Under the pieces are notes generated by a model. That model was given only the letters and a program-made list of their open reading frames with translations. It searched no databases and was not told the origin of the DNA. From CAYNEO01 sp964396245 (GTDB lineage: Bacteria > Zixibacteria > MSB-5A5 > GN15 > FEB-12), in the NCBI GenBank assembly GCA_964396245.1, contig CAYNEO010000001.1, forward strand, positions 112,876-176,875: 64,000 bases of DNA, read 5' to 3'. The translations under genes and the position numbers were made by a program. Positions 9,015-17,987 of the stretch are shown here, one piece after another; positions within the stretch are counted from its first letter, which is position 1, and every line of letters starts with the position of its first letter.

Positions 9015-9944
9015 TTATTTGGTTTCGGCTGACACAAAGGCCGTTATGTCGGCGAGAGTGTCCAGATTGAGCGACCGGGCCGGGCGCATTTCCCGTTTGG
9101 CCAGTCCCGACAGGACTGTTCCGGGGCCAATCTCGATAATCGAATCCACGCCGTTTTCTTTCAAGTAGGTCATTGTCTGGGCCCATCTGACCGGGGCAAT
9201 AATCTGTTTGACGAGCGCCTCGCGGATGTCTTCCGGTTCCCCGGCGGGCCGGGCGGTGACGTTGGCAATGACCGGTTTTGACGTCGGGTGTATTTCTATT
9301 TCTTTCAGGTATGCTTCCATTCCATCCCTGGCCGATTCCATCAGTGGCGAGTGAAATGCTCCGCCGACCTCAAGCATAATAGCCCGTTTGGCGCCGGCTT
9401 CTTTGGCCAGTTCGACCGCCTGTTCCACAGCGGCGACAGCTCCCGAGATAACCAGTTGACTGCCCGAGTTATAATTGGCCGGGACGACGATGCCGTCGGC
9501 ACGCTCACACACTTCGGCTACTTTGTCAAAGTCCAAACCGATAATCGCGGCCATGGTTCCGGGATTTTTCCGGCAGGCTTCTTCCATCAACGCCGCCCGT
9601 TTTACCACCGCCTTGACCGCTTCCTCGTAGCTGAGAGCCCCGGCGACTGCAAGGGCGCCGTATTCACCGAGTGAGTGGCCGGCGGCGAAGTCAAACTCCG
9701 GTACGCGGTCGTGCAGCACTGTCAGGACGGCCAACGAGTGCAGCAGAATGGCCGGTTGAGTGTAGGCGGTGCGCTTCAGTTCTTCGGCCGGTCCCTCGAA
9801 GGAGATTTTGGCGATGTCCACGCCCATCTCGACTTCGGCCAGATCATAGAGGCCGCGGACCTCGGGTGAGGAATCATACAGGTCCTGGCCCATACCGACG
9901 TATTGCGATGCCTGTCCCGGAAAGAATAGTGCCGTTTTATTCAT
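9015..9944 (-). CDS. fabD: Malonyl-CoA:ACP transacylase
   Basis: Moves malonyl from CoA to ACP to supply the extender unit (309 residues). The nucleophile is Ser91 in GHSLGEY, and the catalytic His is in GGAFHSPLM. The N-terminus KTALFFPGQASQYVGMG is typical. The ATG at 9944 lies 8 bases past the fabH stop. A GTG five codons upstream overlaps fabH and is an alternative. No strong ribosome site is visible, which suggests translational coupling to fabH. Confidence 0.96.
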   Translation of the reverse strand: MNKTALFFPGQASQYVGMGQDLYDSSPEVRGLYDLAEVEMGVDIAKISFEGPAEELKRTAYTQPAILLHSLAVLTVLHDRVPEFDFAAGHSLGEYGALAVAGALSYEEAVKAVVKRAALMEEACRKNPGTMAAIIGLDFDKVAEVCERADGIVVPANYNSGSQLVISGAVAAVEQAVELAKEAGAKRAIMLEVGGAFHSPLMESARDGMEAYLKEIEIHPTSKPVIANVTARPAGEPEDIREALVKQIIAPVRWAQTMTYLKENGVDSIIEIGPGTVLSGLAKREMRPARSLNLDTLADITAFVSAETK

Positions 9945-9952
9945 CGAGATTG

Positions 9953-10942
9953 TTACCACTTGACAAGAGCCGCGCCCCAGATGAGTCCCCCGCCGAAGGC
10001 AACCATGAGGATGTGGTCGCCGTGCTTGATTCGACCGGCGCGATTGGCTTCGTCGAGAGCCAGAGGCACCGACGCCGCCGAGGTATTTCCGTAGTACTCG
10101 ATATTCACAAACACGCGAGCCATGTCGATTTTGAGCCGCTTGGCGAGGGCCTCGATAATGCGAATATTTGCCTGATGAGGAATCACGAGGGCGATATCTT
10201 GAGGTGTGATCCCGCTGCGCGCGATGACTTGCTCGGCCGCATTGGACATCTCCTTGACCGCCACCTTGAAAACGTCAGCTCCCGCCATGTATATCTTGTC
10301 CGTGCCGTCGTAGTCGAAGTCCGGGGTGTACGGATTCTTGGAGCCGCCGGTAGGCATCCACAGCAACTCGCGATAGCGGCCATCGGATTTCATGAAGCTC
10401 GAAATAAGGCCGCTGCCGTTAGTGCTGGGTTCGAGGATAACGGCGCCCGCAGCGTCGCCGAAAAGCACGCAAGTACCCCGGTCATCGTAGTTGGTGATAC
10501 TCGAGAGCGCTTCGGAGCCAATCACGAGGGCCTTGCTGTACCGGCCGGTTTCGATGAATGAACCGGCAACGGTGAGGCCGTTGATAAACCCGGTGCAGGC
10601 GGCAACCACATCGAAGGCAACCGCATTTGTCAGTCCCATCTTCTCCTGGATGACACAGGCATTGCTGGGAAGCCGGTAGTCCGGCGTGACCGTGCCGGTA
10701 ATCACCAGATCGATTTCTTCCGGGGCGCAACTGGCTGCCTCCATGGCGCGTTTGGCCGCGATGACAGCCATATCGGACCCGGTCATGGAACCGTTCAGGA
10801 CACGTCGTTCTTTGATTCCGGTGCGAGTTATGATCCACTCGTCCGACGTATCTACAATTTTCTCGAAATCCGCATTAGTCATCCGATGCGGTGGTATATA
10901 TGATCCCGTTCCGGAGATTCGGGCTCTTACTTTTTGGCTCAT
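9953..10942 (-). CDS. fabH: 3-oxoacyl-[acyl-carrier-protein] synthase III
   Basis: Starts fatty acid synthesis by joining acetyl-CoA (or a branched starter) to malonyl-ACP (329 residues). The active-site triad is visible: Cys116 in VVAACTGF, His in IPHQAN, and Asn in YGNTSAAS. The ATG at 10942 has GGAAGA upstream. Its first 68 bases overlap the end of plsX in another frame. Confidence 0.96.
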   Translation of the reverse strand: MSQKVRARISGTGSYIPPHRMTNADFEKIVDTSDEWIITRTGIKERRVLNGSMTGSDMAVIAAKRAMEAASCAPEEIDLVITGTVTPDYRLPSNACVIQEKMGLTNAVAFDVVAACTGFINGLTVAGSFIETGRYSKALVIGSEALSSITNYDDRGTCVLFGDAAGAVILEPSTNGSGLISSFMKSDGRYRELLWMPTGGSKNPYTPDFDYDGTDKIYMAGADVFKVAVKEMSNAAEQVIARSGITPQDIALVIPHQANIRIIEALAKRLKIDMARVFVNIEYYGNTSAASVPLALDEANRAGRIKHGDHILMVAFGGGLIWGAALVKW

Positions 10943-11969
10943 TATTTCTTCCAAAATGATTGTTAATCAACTCGTCGCGAATGCGTTCTTTGACCCCACG
11001 GCAGGCCATTTCATAGGCCGCCAGGATAGCATTTGTTATCGCGCGGGCATTCGATGATCCGTGGCAGATGATCACGATGCCGTCCACGCCCAGAAGCGGC
11101 GCTCCACCCGCTTCTTCATAGTCGAAGGTGCTGCGCATGCGCTTCATGAAAGGTAACATCAGCCACACGCCGAATCGCGAGAATATGTTCGTTTGCACCT
11201 GTCGACGAATTGCCTTGACCAGCATGGGCTTGATCGACTCTGCGAATTTCAGCAGGATATTGCCCGTGAAACCGTCGGTCACGGCCACGTCAATGGTGCC
11301 GGACAGGATATCCCGCCCCTCGATGTTACCCACGAAGTTAATGTTCGACTTCGCCAGTAATTCGCGGGCGCTGAATATGAGTTCATTGCCCTTACTGCGC
11401 TCTTCGCCTATCGACAGCAGCCCGACCCGCGGAGCCTCGTTGTTGAACACGACCGAGGAATAAACCGAGCCCATGACGGCGAACTGTGACAGGTGAAGCG
11501 GCTTGCAATCGGCGTTGGCGCCGACATCGAGCATGATGGTCGGCCGACCGGTGCTGGTCGGAAAGACGGCGGTAATCGCCGGTCGACTGACGCCTTTAAT
11601 GCGACCAAGGGTCAAAAGCGATGTTCCCATCACGGCGCCGGTGTTCCCCGGGGAGACAAAAGCCTCGGCTTTATCTTCCTTGAGCATGCGCAGGCCAACG
11701 GCGATAGAGCTGTCGCGCATGCGCACACCATCGGTCGCCGAAACATACATGGGAACTTCGCTCTCGGCATGGTGGACGGAGACGTTTGGCGGTACGTCCT
11801 GTGCCTCGGCGAGCACAGACTCTATGGCATCCTGCCGCCCGACGAGGGCAATATGTACTTCGTCGCCTATCTGGCGCGCAGCGGCAAGGCCCCCGTCGAT
11901 AATTTCGGTGGGTCCGCCGTCGGCGCCCATAACATCAAGCACGACGGTACGTGTTTTCTCATCCGCCAT
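10875..11969 (-). CDS. plsX: Phosphate acyltransferase PlsX
   Basis: Converts acyl-ACP to acyl-phosphate, the donor for the first acylation in phospholipid synthesis (364 residues). Recognised by DVMGADGGP near the N-terminus, GNTGAVMGTS in the middle and DGIVIICHGSSNA near the end. The last ~22 residues (after DELINNH) go beyond the usual end of the family and are encoded by DNA that also encodes the start of fabH, so they look like an overprinted tail. The plsX-fabH-fabD order is standard. Confidence 0.96.
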   Translation of the reverse strand: MADEKTRTVVLDVMGADGGPTEIIDGGLAAARQIGDEVHIALVGRQDAIESVLAEAQDVPPNVSVHHAESEVPMYVSATDGVRMRDSSIAVGLRMLKEDKAEAFVSPGNTGAVMGTSLLTLGRIKGVSRPAITAVFPTSTGRPTIMLDVGANADCKPLHLSQFAVMGSVYSSVVFNNEAPRVGLLSIGEERSKGNELIFSARELLAKSNINFVGNIEGRDILSGTIDVAVTDGFTGNILLKFAESIKPMLVKAIRRQVQTNIFSRFGVWLMLPFMKRMRSTFDYEEAGGAPLLGVDGIVIICHGSSNARAITNAILAAYEMACRGVKERIRDELINNHFGRNNEPKSKSPNLRNGIIYTTASDD

Positions 11970-12001
11970 GATCGCAAATCTTCCCTTAGTTCTGGAGGCG
12001 C

Positions 12002-12184
12002 TTATACTTCTTTGATATCAAGGATCTGTTGACCCTTGTAATGGCCACAATGCGGGCAGATGTGATGAGGTAGTTTCGACTGGCCGCAATTCGGACAGCT
12101 CGAAACGTTGGGCGCGCTTAATTTCCAGTTGGTGCGACGCTTGCGCCCGCGAGTGCGCGAATGTCTGCGTTTCGGTAGTGGCAT
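12002..12184 (-). CDS. rpmF: 50S ribosomal protein L32
   Basis: Small basic ribosomal protein (60 residues) with the family start MPLPKRRHSRTRGRKRR and a complete zinc-binding set Cys30, Cys33, Cys43, Cys46 (CPNC and CPHC). A full cysteine set means the zinc-dependent form. It lies between yceD and plsX, as in many bacteria. Confidence 0.97.
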   Translation of the reverse strand: MPLPKRRHSRTRGRKRRTNWKLSAPNVSSCPNCGQSKLPHHICPHCGHYKGQQILDIKEV

Positions 12185-12205
12185 CGGTCCATCCTTCTCC
12201 GTTCT

Positions 12206-12727
12206 TCAACGATTGTCGGTAAGGTCAGCGAGACCTTCCCAACGACTGTCTATTCGATCCTGACCACAGGTGCACGATTTTTCGTTGCGATTGCATCCGC
12301 AGACGGGGCACAATCCCTTACAATCCTCGGAGCATATCGGCTTTATCGGTGTAGCCAGTACCAAAGTTTGAGTTACGATATCGGTAATGTCTGCCCGCAG
12401 GTTGTTGCCGCGGAAAAACACATAGTCTTCGTCATCATAGATTTCAGCCCGGTGCCCGTCGCCCGTAGGTTCCGAGCGCACAATAAAATCCGCCCTTCCC
12501 GTCAGCTCGGTAGAGAACTCTCTCAGGCAGCGGGCACATTCCATCCGGACTTGCCCGGCGACGCTGCCCTGGCAGAAGTACTCTTCCCCGGCCTTCTGAA
12601 TCGCGAGCTGTATCTCCACCCGGTCGACACTGGTGACATCCTCGCGAAAAGCCTCTATTTCACCAGCTTTTGCCTCGATCAAGACTTCGACCGGGAAGTC
12701 CTCGAATTGATGCAGATCTAATATCAT
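12206..12727 (-). CDS. yceD: YceD/DUF177 family protein, 23S rRNA accumulation factor
   Basis: A 173-residue member of the YceD family, whose bacterial and plastid members are needed for normal 23S rRNA levels. It contains MECARCLREF in the centre and a C-terminal cysteine cluster CSEDCKGLCPVCG that looks metal-binding. It is the first gene of the yceD-rpmF-plsX-fab operon. The ATG lies only 8 bases after a perfect -10 element and no ribosome site precedes it, so the message may be leaderless. Confidence 0.9.
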   Translation of the reverse strand: MILDLHQFEDFPVEVLIEAKAGEIEAFREDVTSVDRVEIQLAIQKAGEEYFCQGSVAGQVRMECARCLREFSTELTGRADFIVRSEPTGDGHRAEIYDDEDYVFFRGNNLRADITDIVTQTLVLATPIKPICSEDCKGLCPVCGCNRNEKSCTCGQDRIDSRWEGLADLTDNR

Positions 12728-12735
12728 AGCCGCTG

Positions 12736-12764
12736 ATTATACGGAAAACCAACCTAAAAGTCAA
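12736..12764 (-). promoter_or_regulatory. Promoter of the yceD-rpmF-plsX-fab-rnc operon
   Basis: Minus strand TTGACT (12759-12764), a 17-base spacer, then a perfect TATAAT (12736-12741). The predicted transcript would begin at about 12728-12730, one to three bases before the yceD ATG. Confidence 0.85.
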
Positions 12765-12880
12765 GGAGAAATCAACCGCCAAATTCGATGAGCAGCAATA
12801 AGTTAGGCCAAATTTACCGGCTTCGATCGGCGGGTTTTCCGTTGCTTGCCTCAATAAATATATACAGTTCTGTAACGCAT

Positions 12881-12896
12881 CCTCTATTAATAGAGG
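12881..12896. promoter_or_regulatory. Perfect 16-bp palindrome between the atp and fab operons
   Basis: CCTCTATTAATAGAGG is fully self-complementary. It lies about 120 bases upstream of the fab operon -35 element. It may be an operator, but no known regulator consensus fits. Confidence 0.35.
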
Positions 12897-12933
12897 TTCC
12901 GAACAATTAACGGTCCATACGCTGGGTTTCTAC

Positions 12934-12966
12934 AAAAAAAACCGGCCGAAGGTCCGACCGGTTTCA
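12934..12966 (-). terminator. Rho-independent terminator of the ATP synthase operon
   Basis: Stem AAACCGG with CCGGTTT, extended by further imperfect pairs, and a run of T on the minus strand (A at 12934-12941). It is located 23 bases after the atpC stop. Confidence 0.8.
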
Positions 12967-12989
12967 TTTTCAAGACCAGAATTTGAAAT

Positions 12990-13400
12990 CTAGTGGGTCT
13001 CTTCGTAGACCTTGATCCGGTTTTTGGCCCGATCCAGCGCCGCCTGTACCGAGGGCAGGTCGATATCGGTTTCCCCGGAGCCGGCCGAAACGAGTCTTTT
13101 TTTCTCCCTCTCGTATGCCTGCCGGGCGCGGTCAATATCGATCTCACCGGCCCGCTCCACGGTATCCGCTAAAAGCGTTGCCACGTTGTTGGATACCTCC
13201 AGAAATCCGCCGGAAACGGCCAGAATCTGGACCGTGTCGGTGGCATCCCGGTACTCGATCCGGCCCGGTTTCAACGCGGTGATCAGCGGGGCATGGTTCG
13301 ACAGCACACCGAGGTACCCTTCCGTCCCGGGCACGACCAGCGACTTGATGTCCTCCTCGAGGAACACCTGTTCGGGGGTAACTATGGAGAGTCGAAACAT
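12990..13400 (-). CDS. atpC: ATP synthase F1 epsilon subunit
   Basis: Central-stalk regulatory subunit (136 residues). The N-terminal beta-sandwich includes LVVPGTEGYLGVLSNHAPLI, diagnostic of the family, followed by a C-terminal helical hairpin (about 88-136). It is the last gene of the atp operon, 6 bases after atpD, and is followed by a terminator. Confidence 0.97.
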   Translation of the reverse strand: MFRLSIVTPEQVFLEEDIKSLVVPGTEGYLGVLSNHAPLITALKPGRIEYRDATDTVQILAVSGGFLEVSNNVATLLADTVERAGEIDIDRARQAYEREKKRLVSAGSGETDIDLPSVQAALDRAKNRIKVYEETH

Positions 13401-13406
13401 AACGCC

Positions 13407-14810
13407 CTACTTGGAACTCTCGTAACGCTGAAGTACTTCGTCGATTCCACCGGCCATATAGAAATGCTGTTCACCGATATGATCCAGTTCGCCGGAAACC
13501 AGCATCTTGAAGCCCTTGATGGTGTCATCGACCTTGACATACACGCCCGGACGGCCGGTAAACGCCTCGGCCACGAAGAACGGCTGCGACAGGAAGCGCT
13601 GAATCTTACGAGCCCGCTGTACGGTCAGCTTGTCTTCTTCGGACAGTTCGTCGATACCGAGAATCGCGATGATATCCTGGAGGTCTTTGTACCGCTGGAG
13701 GATCATCTGGACCGAACGGGCGGTCTGGTAGTGCTCGTCGCCGACGATATTCGGATCGAGAATTCGCGAGGTCGAGTCGAGCGGGTCGACCGCCGGATAA
13801 ATGCCGAGCTCGGCAATCTGACGTGACAACACGGTGGTAGCATCGAGGTGGGCAAAGGTCGTCGCCGGGGCCGGGTCGGTCAGGTCGTCAGCCGGCACGT
13901 AAATGGCCTGCACCGACGTAATCGACCCGGATTTGGTCGAAGTAATCCGTTCCTGGAGCGCGCCCATCTCGGTACCGAGGGTCGGCTGGTAACCTACCGC
14001 CGACGGCATACGTCCGAGCAGTGCGGATACCTCCGAACCGGCCTGCACAAACCGGAAGATATTATCGATAAACAGCAGCACGTCCTGGTTTTCTTCATCA
14101 CGGAAATACTCCGCCATGGTAAGGCCGGACAGCCCGACACGCAGACGGGCGCCGGGCGGCTCATTCATCTGACCGAACATCAGGCAGGTCTTTTCAATCA
14201 CGCCGGACTCGGTCATTTCCAGCCAGAGGTCATTTCCTTCACGGGTGCGTTCACCCACGCCCGAGAACACGGAATAACCGCCGTGCTCGGTGGCGATATT
14301 GTGGATCAGTTCCTGGATGATAACCGTCTTGCCAACGCCGGCGCCGCCGAACAGTCCCACCTTGCCGCCTTTCGAGTACGGTTCGAGCAGGTCGATAACC
14401 TTGATGCCGGTTTCGAACATCTCGACCGAGGTGGTCTGTTCTTCAAGACTCGGCGCCTGACGGTGAATCGGCAGTCGCTTCGAGTCCTTGGGAATGGGAC
14501 CCTTGTTGTCAATAGGCTCGCCGAGAAGGTTGAAGATACGTCCCAGGGAGACTTCACCTACCGGCACGGTAATCGGTGAGCCGGTATCGACGGCGTCCAT
14601 ACCACGCACGAGGCCGTCGGTCGAGGCCAGGGCAACGCACCTGACGATGTTATCGCCTATATGCATGGCCACTTCGACGGTCAGGTTGATATCCTTGGAC
14701 TCGTCTTTAATCTTGATGGCATTCAATATGTTCGGCAGCGAATCGGAGGCGAACTCACAATCCACTGTCGGACCGATAACCTGAACAACTTTGCCGATAT
14801 TCTCAGCCAT
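13407..14810 (-). CDS. atpD: ATP synthase F1 beta subunit
   Basis: Catalytic subunit of F1 (467 residues). Walker A GGAGVGKT is at 155-162, the catalytic region GERTREGNDLW follows, and LLFIDNIFRF is the Walker B strand. The DELSEED-type lever loop is present as DELSEEDK near residue 390. No insertions or missing residues were seen. Confidence 0.98.
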   Translation of the reverse strand: MAENIGKVVQVIGPTVDCEFASDSLPNILNAIKIKDESKDINLTVEVAMHIGDNIVRCVALASTDGLVRGMDAVDTGSPITVPVGEVSLGRIFNLLGEPIDNKGPIPKDSKRLPIHRQAPSLEEQTTSVEMFETGIKVIDLLEPYSKGGKVGLFGGAGVGKTVIIQELIHNIATEHGGYSVFSGVGERTREGNDLWLEMTESGVIEKTCLMFGQMNEPPGARLRVGLSGLTMAEYFRDEENQDVLLFIDNIFRFVQAGSEVSALLGRMPSAVGYQPTLGTEMGALQERITSTKSGSITSVQAIYVPADDLTDPAPATTFAHLDATTVLSRQIAELGIYPAVDPLDSTSRILDPNIVGDEHYQTARSVQMILQRYKDLQDIIAILGIDELSEEDKLTVQRARKIQRFLSQPFFVAEAFTGRPGVYVKVDDTIKGFKMLVSGELDHIGEQHFYMAGGIDEVLQRYESSK

Positions 14811-14856
14811 AAAGTCAACTCCACTTCATGAACATTATCTTCTCATACAGGGGCGG

Positions 14857-15729
14857 TTATCCCGCCAGTGCCTCGGCGCCCGAGACGATTTCCAACAGTT
14901 CTTTCGTGATCTGGGCCTGACGCGCCTTGTTGTAATCGAGCGTCAAGCGGTCTATCATTTCGCCGGCGTTCTTGGTAGCGGCGTTCATGGCAATCATGCG
15001 ACTGCCGTGTTCACTCGCAAAAGATTCTGCCAGGGCAGTCACCAGTTTCGTGGTGGCGTAACTCGGCATCAACGCGGCGTAAATTTGTTCGGAATTGGGT
15101 TCAAAGATATACTCGCGGCCGCCGATTTCATCCTCGGCGCCGATTTCCGGTCTCGGAACCGGCAGATACTGATCGACGACAACCTCATACTTGACCAGAG
15201 AAATGAAACGGGTGTAGACGAGCGAAATGCGGTCGGTCTCACCTTCGACGAAGCGGTTGGTCAAATACGAGACAATATCTCTGGTGCGGTTATAGTCCAT
15301 CACGCCGCTCCAGTCGCCCTCGTAGCGAACGATCGGCCACTGGCGGCGCCGGAAGAAATCACGGGACTTTTTGCCGATTGCCACTATTTCGAGATCCGCG
15401 AGTCCGGCATCTGCCTTGATCCACTGCATCGCGCGCCGGTTGACATTGGCATTGAACGAGCCGCACAGTCCTTTATCAGACGCAATCACGACCAGCGTGC
15501 GTTTCTTGATCGGCCGTTCCTCGAAGTAGGGATGAACGATCTCTCCGGTGGCTCCGGCGGCGAGGTGACTCAGCATCTCGTCGAGCTTGGCGGCATACGG
15601 CTTGGCCTGTTCGACCCGCTGCTGGGCGCGGCGCAGCTTGGCAGCCGATACCATCTCCATGGCGCGGGTAATTCGCCGGGTGGAGATTACCGTCCGAATT
15701 CTCTTTTTGACCTCACGAAGTGTCGGCAT
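14857..15729 (-). CDS. atpG: ATP synthase F1 gamma subunit
   Basis: Rotor shaft of F1 (290 residues). The N-terminal helix MPTLREVKKRIRTVISTRRI and the C-terminal helix with MIDRLTLDYNKARQAQITKEL are the coiled-coil ends that insert into the alpha/beta ring. The Rossmann-like centre contains ASDKGLCGSFNANV. It lies between atpA and atpD in the standard order. Confidence 0.97.
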   Translation of the reverse strand: MPTLREVKKRIRTVISTRRITRAMEMVSAAKLRRAQQRVEQAKPYAAKLDEMLSHLAAGATGEIVHPYFEERPIKKRTLVVIASDKGLCGSFNANVNRRAMQWIKADAGLADLEIVAIGKKSRDFFRRRQWPIVRYEGDWSGVMDYNRTRDIVSYLTNRFVEGETDRISLVYTRFISLVKYEVVVDQYLPVPRPEIGAEDEIGGREYIFEPNSEQIYAALMPSYATTKLVTALAESFASEHGSRMIAMNAATKNAGEMIDRLTLDYNKARQAQITKELLEIVSGAEALAG

Positions 15730-15784
15730 GATCTATATCTATCCGTTTCGTCCGGTTGATGTTCGGTTACAGGTCGTTCGGAGC

Positions 15785-17308
15785 TTACTTCTGCGCTCCG
15801 GTCGACTTGAACTGCTCCTTGAATTTCTCTGCGGCATCTTTCAACTTGGCATCCATCTCGTCGGAGATCTTCTTCTCTTTGGCGAGGGTATGCTCGATTT
15901 CCGGGTATTTCTCTTCACAGAATGTCAGGAACTCATTCTCGAACAGGCTGATGTCGGAAATCGGAACATCGTCGAGATAGCCTTTCGCGCCGACCCAGAT
16001 GATCATCACCTGGCGCGCGACCGGCATCGGCACATACTGGCCCTGTTTGAGCAACTCGACCATGCGTTCACCACGGCGAAGTTGTTTGAGGGTGGCCTCG
16101 TCCAGATCCGATCCGAACTGCGTAAAGGCCGCCAGCTCGCGGTACTGGGCCAGGTCGAGTTTCAGCGAACCGGCCACCTGCCGCATCATTCTTACCTGCG
16201 CGTTACCACCGACACGCGACACGGAGATACCGACGTTAATAGCCGGTCTGACTCCGGCGTAGAACAATTCGCCCTCGAGGAAGATCTGACCGTCGGTAAT
16301 CGAAATCACGTTGGTGGGAATGTACGCCGAGACGTCGCCGGCCTGCGTTTCAATAATCGGCAGGGCGGTCAGCGAGCCGCCGCCGAGCTTATCATTCAGC
16401 TTCGCCGCCCTCTCGAGCAGACGGGAGTGGGTGTAGAAGATGTCGCCCGGATATGCCTCACGTCCCGGCGGCCGGCGGAGCAACAGCGAAAGCTGTCGGT
16501 AGGCCTGTGCCTGCTTGCTCAGGTCGTCGTAGATCACAACGGCGTGGCGGCCCGTGTAGAGGAACTCCTCGCCCATTGAACATCCGGCATACGGCGCGAT
16601 ATACTGCAATGGCGCCGGATCGGTCGCAGTTGCAACCACCACTGTCGTGTATTCCATGGCGCCGTGCTCTTCGAGGATTTTGACCACACGCGCGATGGTT
16701 GAAGCCTTCTGGCCGATGGCAACGTAGATGCAGAATACGTCGGTATTGCGCTGGTTAATAATGGTGTCAATCGCGACAGCGGTCTTACCGGTCTGGCGGT
16801 CGCCGATGATCAACTCACGCTGACCGCGGCCGATCGGAATCATCGAGTCAATGGCTTTCAACCCGGTCTGGAGAGGCTCTTTCACCGGCTGGCGTTCCAC
16901 GACGTTTGGCGCCCGTCCTTCGAGCACGCGGAACTTATCGGTGACAATCGGTCCCTTGCCGTCGAGCGGCTGACCCAGCGGATTCACGACGCGCCCGACG
17001 AGGGCATCGCCGACCGGGACCTGGGCGACCTTACCGGTTCTGCGTACGGTGTCGCCTTCCTTGATCTCGGTATCCGGACCGAAAATCGCGGCGCCGACGT
17101 TGTCTTCTTCGAGGTTGAGCACCAGGCCGTAAATGTCGCCCGGGAACTGAATCAACTCCGACATCTGGACGTCTTCGAGACCCCAGATCCGGGCAATACC
17201 GTCGCCGACCTGAAGCACGGTGCCGACCGACTTCATCTCCAGCTTGGTTTCGTATTTCTCCAGCTCTTGCTTGATAACCGATGATACTTCTTCAGGGTTG
17301 AGAGCCAT
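15785..17308 (-). CDS. atpA: ATP synthase F1 alpha subunit
   Basis: Non-catalytic nucleotide-binding subunit of F1 (507 residues). Walker A GDRQTGKT is at 169-176, and the arginine-finger segment is SVSRVGGNAQ. The ATG at 17308 is preceded by AGGAGT at a 6-7 base spacing; a GTG one codon earlier is less well placed. The C-terminus ends in a short lysine-rich stretch. Confidence 0.98.
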   Translation of the reverse strand: MALNPEEVSSVIKQELEKYETKLEMKSVGTVLQVGDGIARIWGLEDVQMSELIQFPGDIYGLVLNLEEDNVGAAIFGPDTEIKEGDTVRRTGKVAQVPVGDALVGRVVNPLGQPLDGKGPIVTDKFRVLEGRAPNVVERQPVKEPLQTGLKAIDSMIPIGRGQRELIIGDRQTGKTAVAIDTIINQRNTDVFCIYVAIGQKASTIARVVKILEEHGAMEYTTVVVATATDPAPLQYIAPYAGCSMGEEFLYTGRHAVVIYDDLSKQAQAYRQLSLLLRRPPGREAYPGDIFYTHSRLLERAAKLNDKLGGGSLTALPIIETQAGDVSAYIPTNVISITDGQIFLEGELFYAGVRPAINVGISVSRVGGNAQVRMMRQVAGSLKLDLAQYRELAAFTQFGSDLDEATLKQLRRGERMVELLKQGQYVPMPVARQVMIIWVGAKGYLDDVPISDISLFENEFLTFCEEKYPEIEHTLAKEKKISDEMDAKLKDAAEKFKEQFKSTGAQK

Positions 17309-17433
17309 CACAGCACTCCTGTATATAAATCCACACTATATTCGTTTTTCACCTTGATCGGACCAACGCGGTCACGATCGCTACCGGTGTTAACATCCGA
17401 AATGAACAGGTCAACTGATCGGATCGAGTGCAC

Positions 17434-17982
17434 TCAGTGCACTTTCACGCCCGCGAGCTGTTCCTCTATCATCTCGAGGTAATGTTTAATCGAACCGTCG
17501 ACGATCTCGTTCTGCATGACGACTATCATGCCGCCGATAATCGAAGGATCGACTTTTGGTATCAGTTCAATCTTCTTTCCGGTTTTGGCCGCGAGCCTGG
17601 TGATGACCTCTTCTTCTTCTCGTTCGGTCATCGGTACGGCAGTAACGACCTTCGCCTGAATAATCCCCTTCTCCTCCTTGACGAGTCTGTCGAACTCGTC
17701 AATGATTTCGGGGAGGTAATTCACCCGGTGCTTGTCGACGAGGACGAGCAGGAACTCCAGGACCAGTCGATGCACGCGGGGTCCGAAGACACCGCGTACC
17801 ATCGCCACCTTGCGATCCTCGGGGATCTGGGGCGCGGTCAGGAAATTCAGGAGGCTGTCATCCTCGGCGACCAGGGGCCGCAGGCCGACAAACTGCTCGG
17901 CGGCGGTGTCGACCATGTTCTTGTCCTTGACCGACAGAAACAGCGCCCGAGCGTATTTTTTCGCAACTTGCTGGGCAATCAT
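17434..17982 (-). CDS. atpH: ATP synthase F1 delta subunit
   Basis: Connects F1 to the peripheral stalk (182 residues). The N-terminus IAQQVAKKYARALF and the C-terminal segment IIGGMIVVMQNEIVDGSIK are family hallmarks. It begins 5 bases after atpF and so is likely translationally coupled. Confidence 0.95.
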   Translation of the reverse strand: MIAQQVAKKYARALFLSVKDKNMVDTAAEQFVGLRPLVAEDDSLLNFLTAPQIPEDRKVAMVRGVFGPRVHRLVLEFLLVLVDKHRVNYLPEIIDEFDRLVKEEKGIIQAKVVTAVPMTEREEEEVITRLAAKTGKKIELIPKVDPSIIGGMIVVMQNEIVDGSIKHYLEMIEEQLAGVKVH

Positions 17983-17987
17983 TCAGA

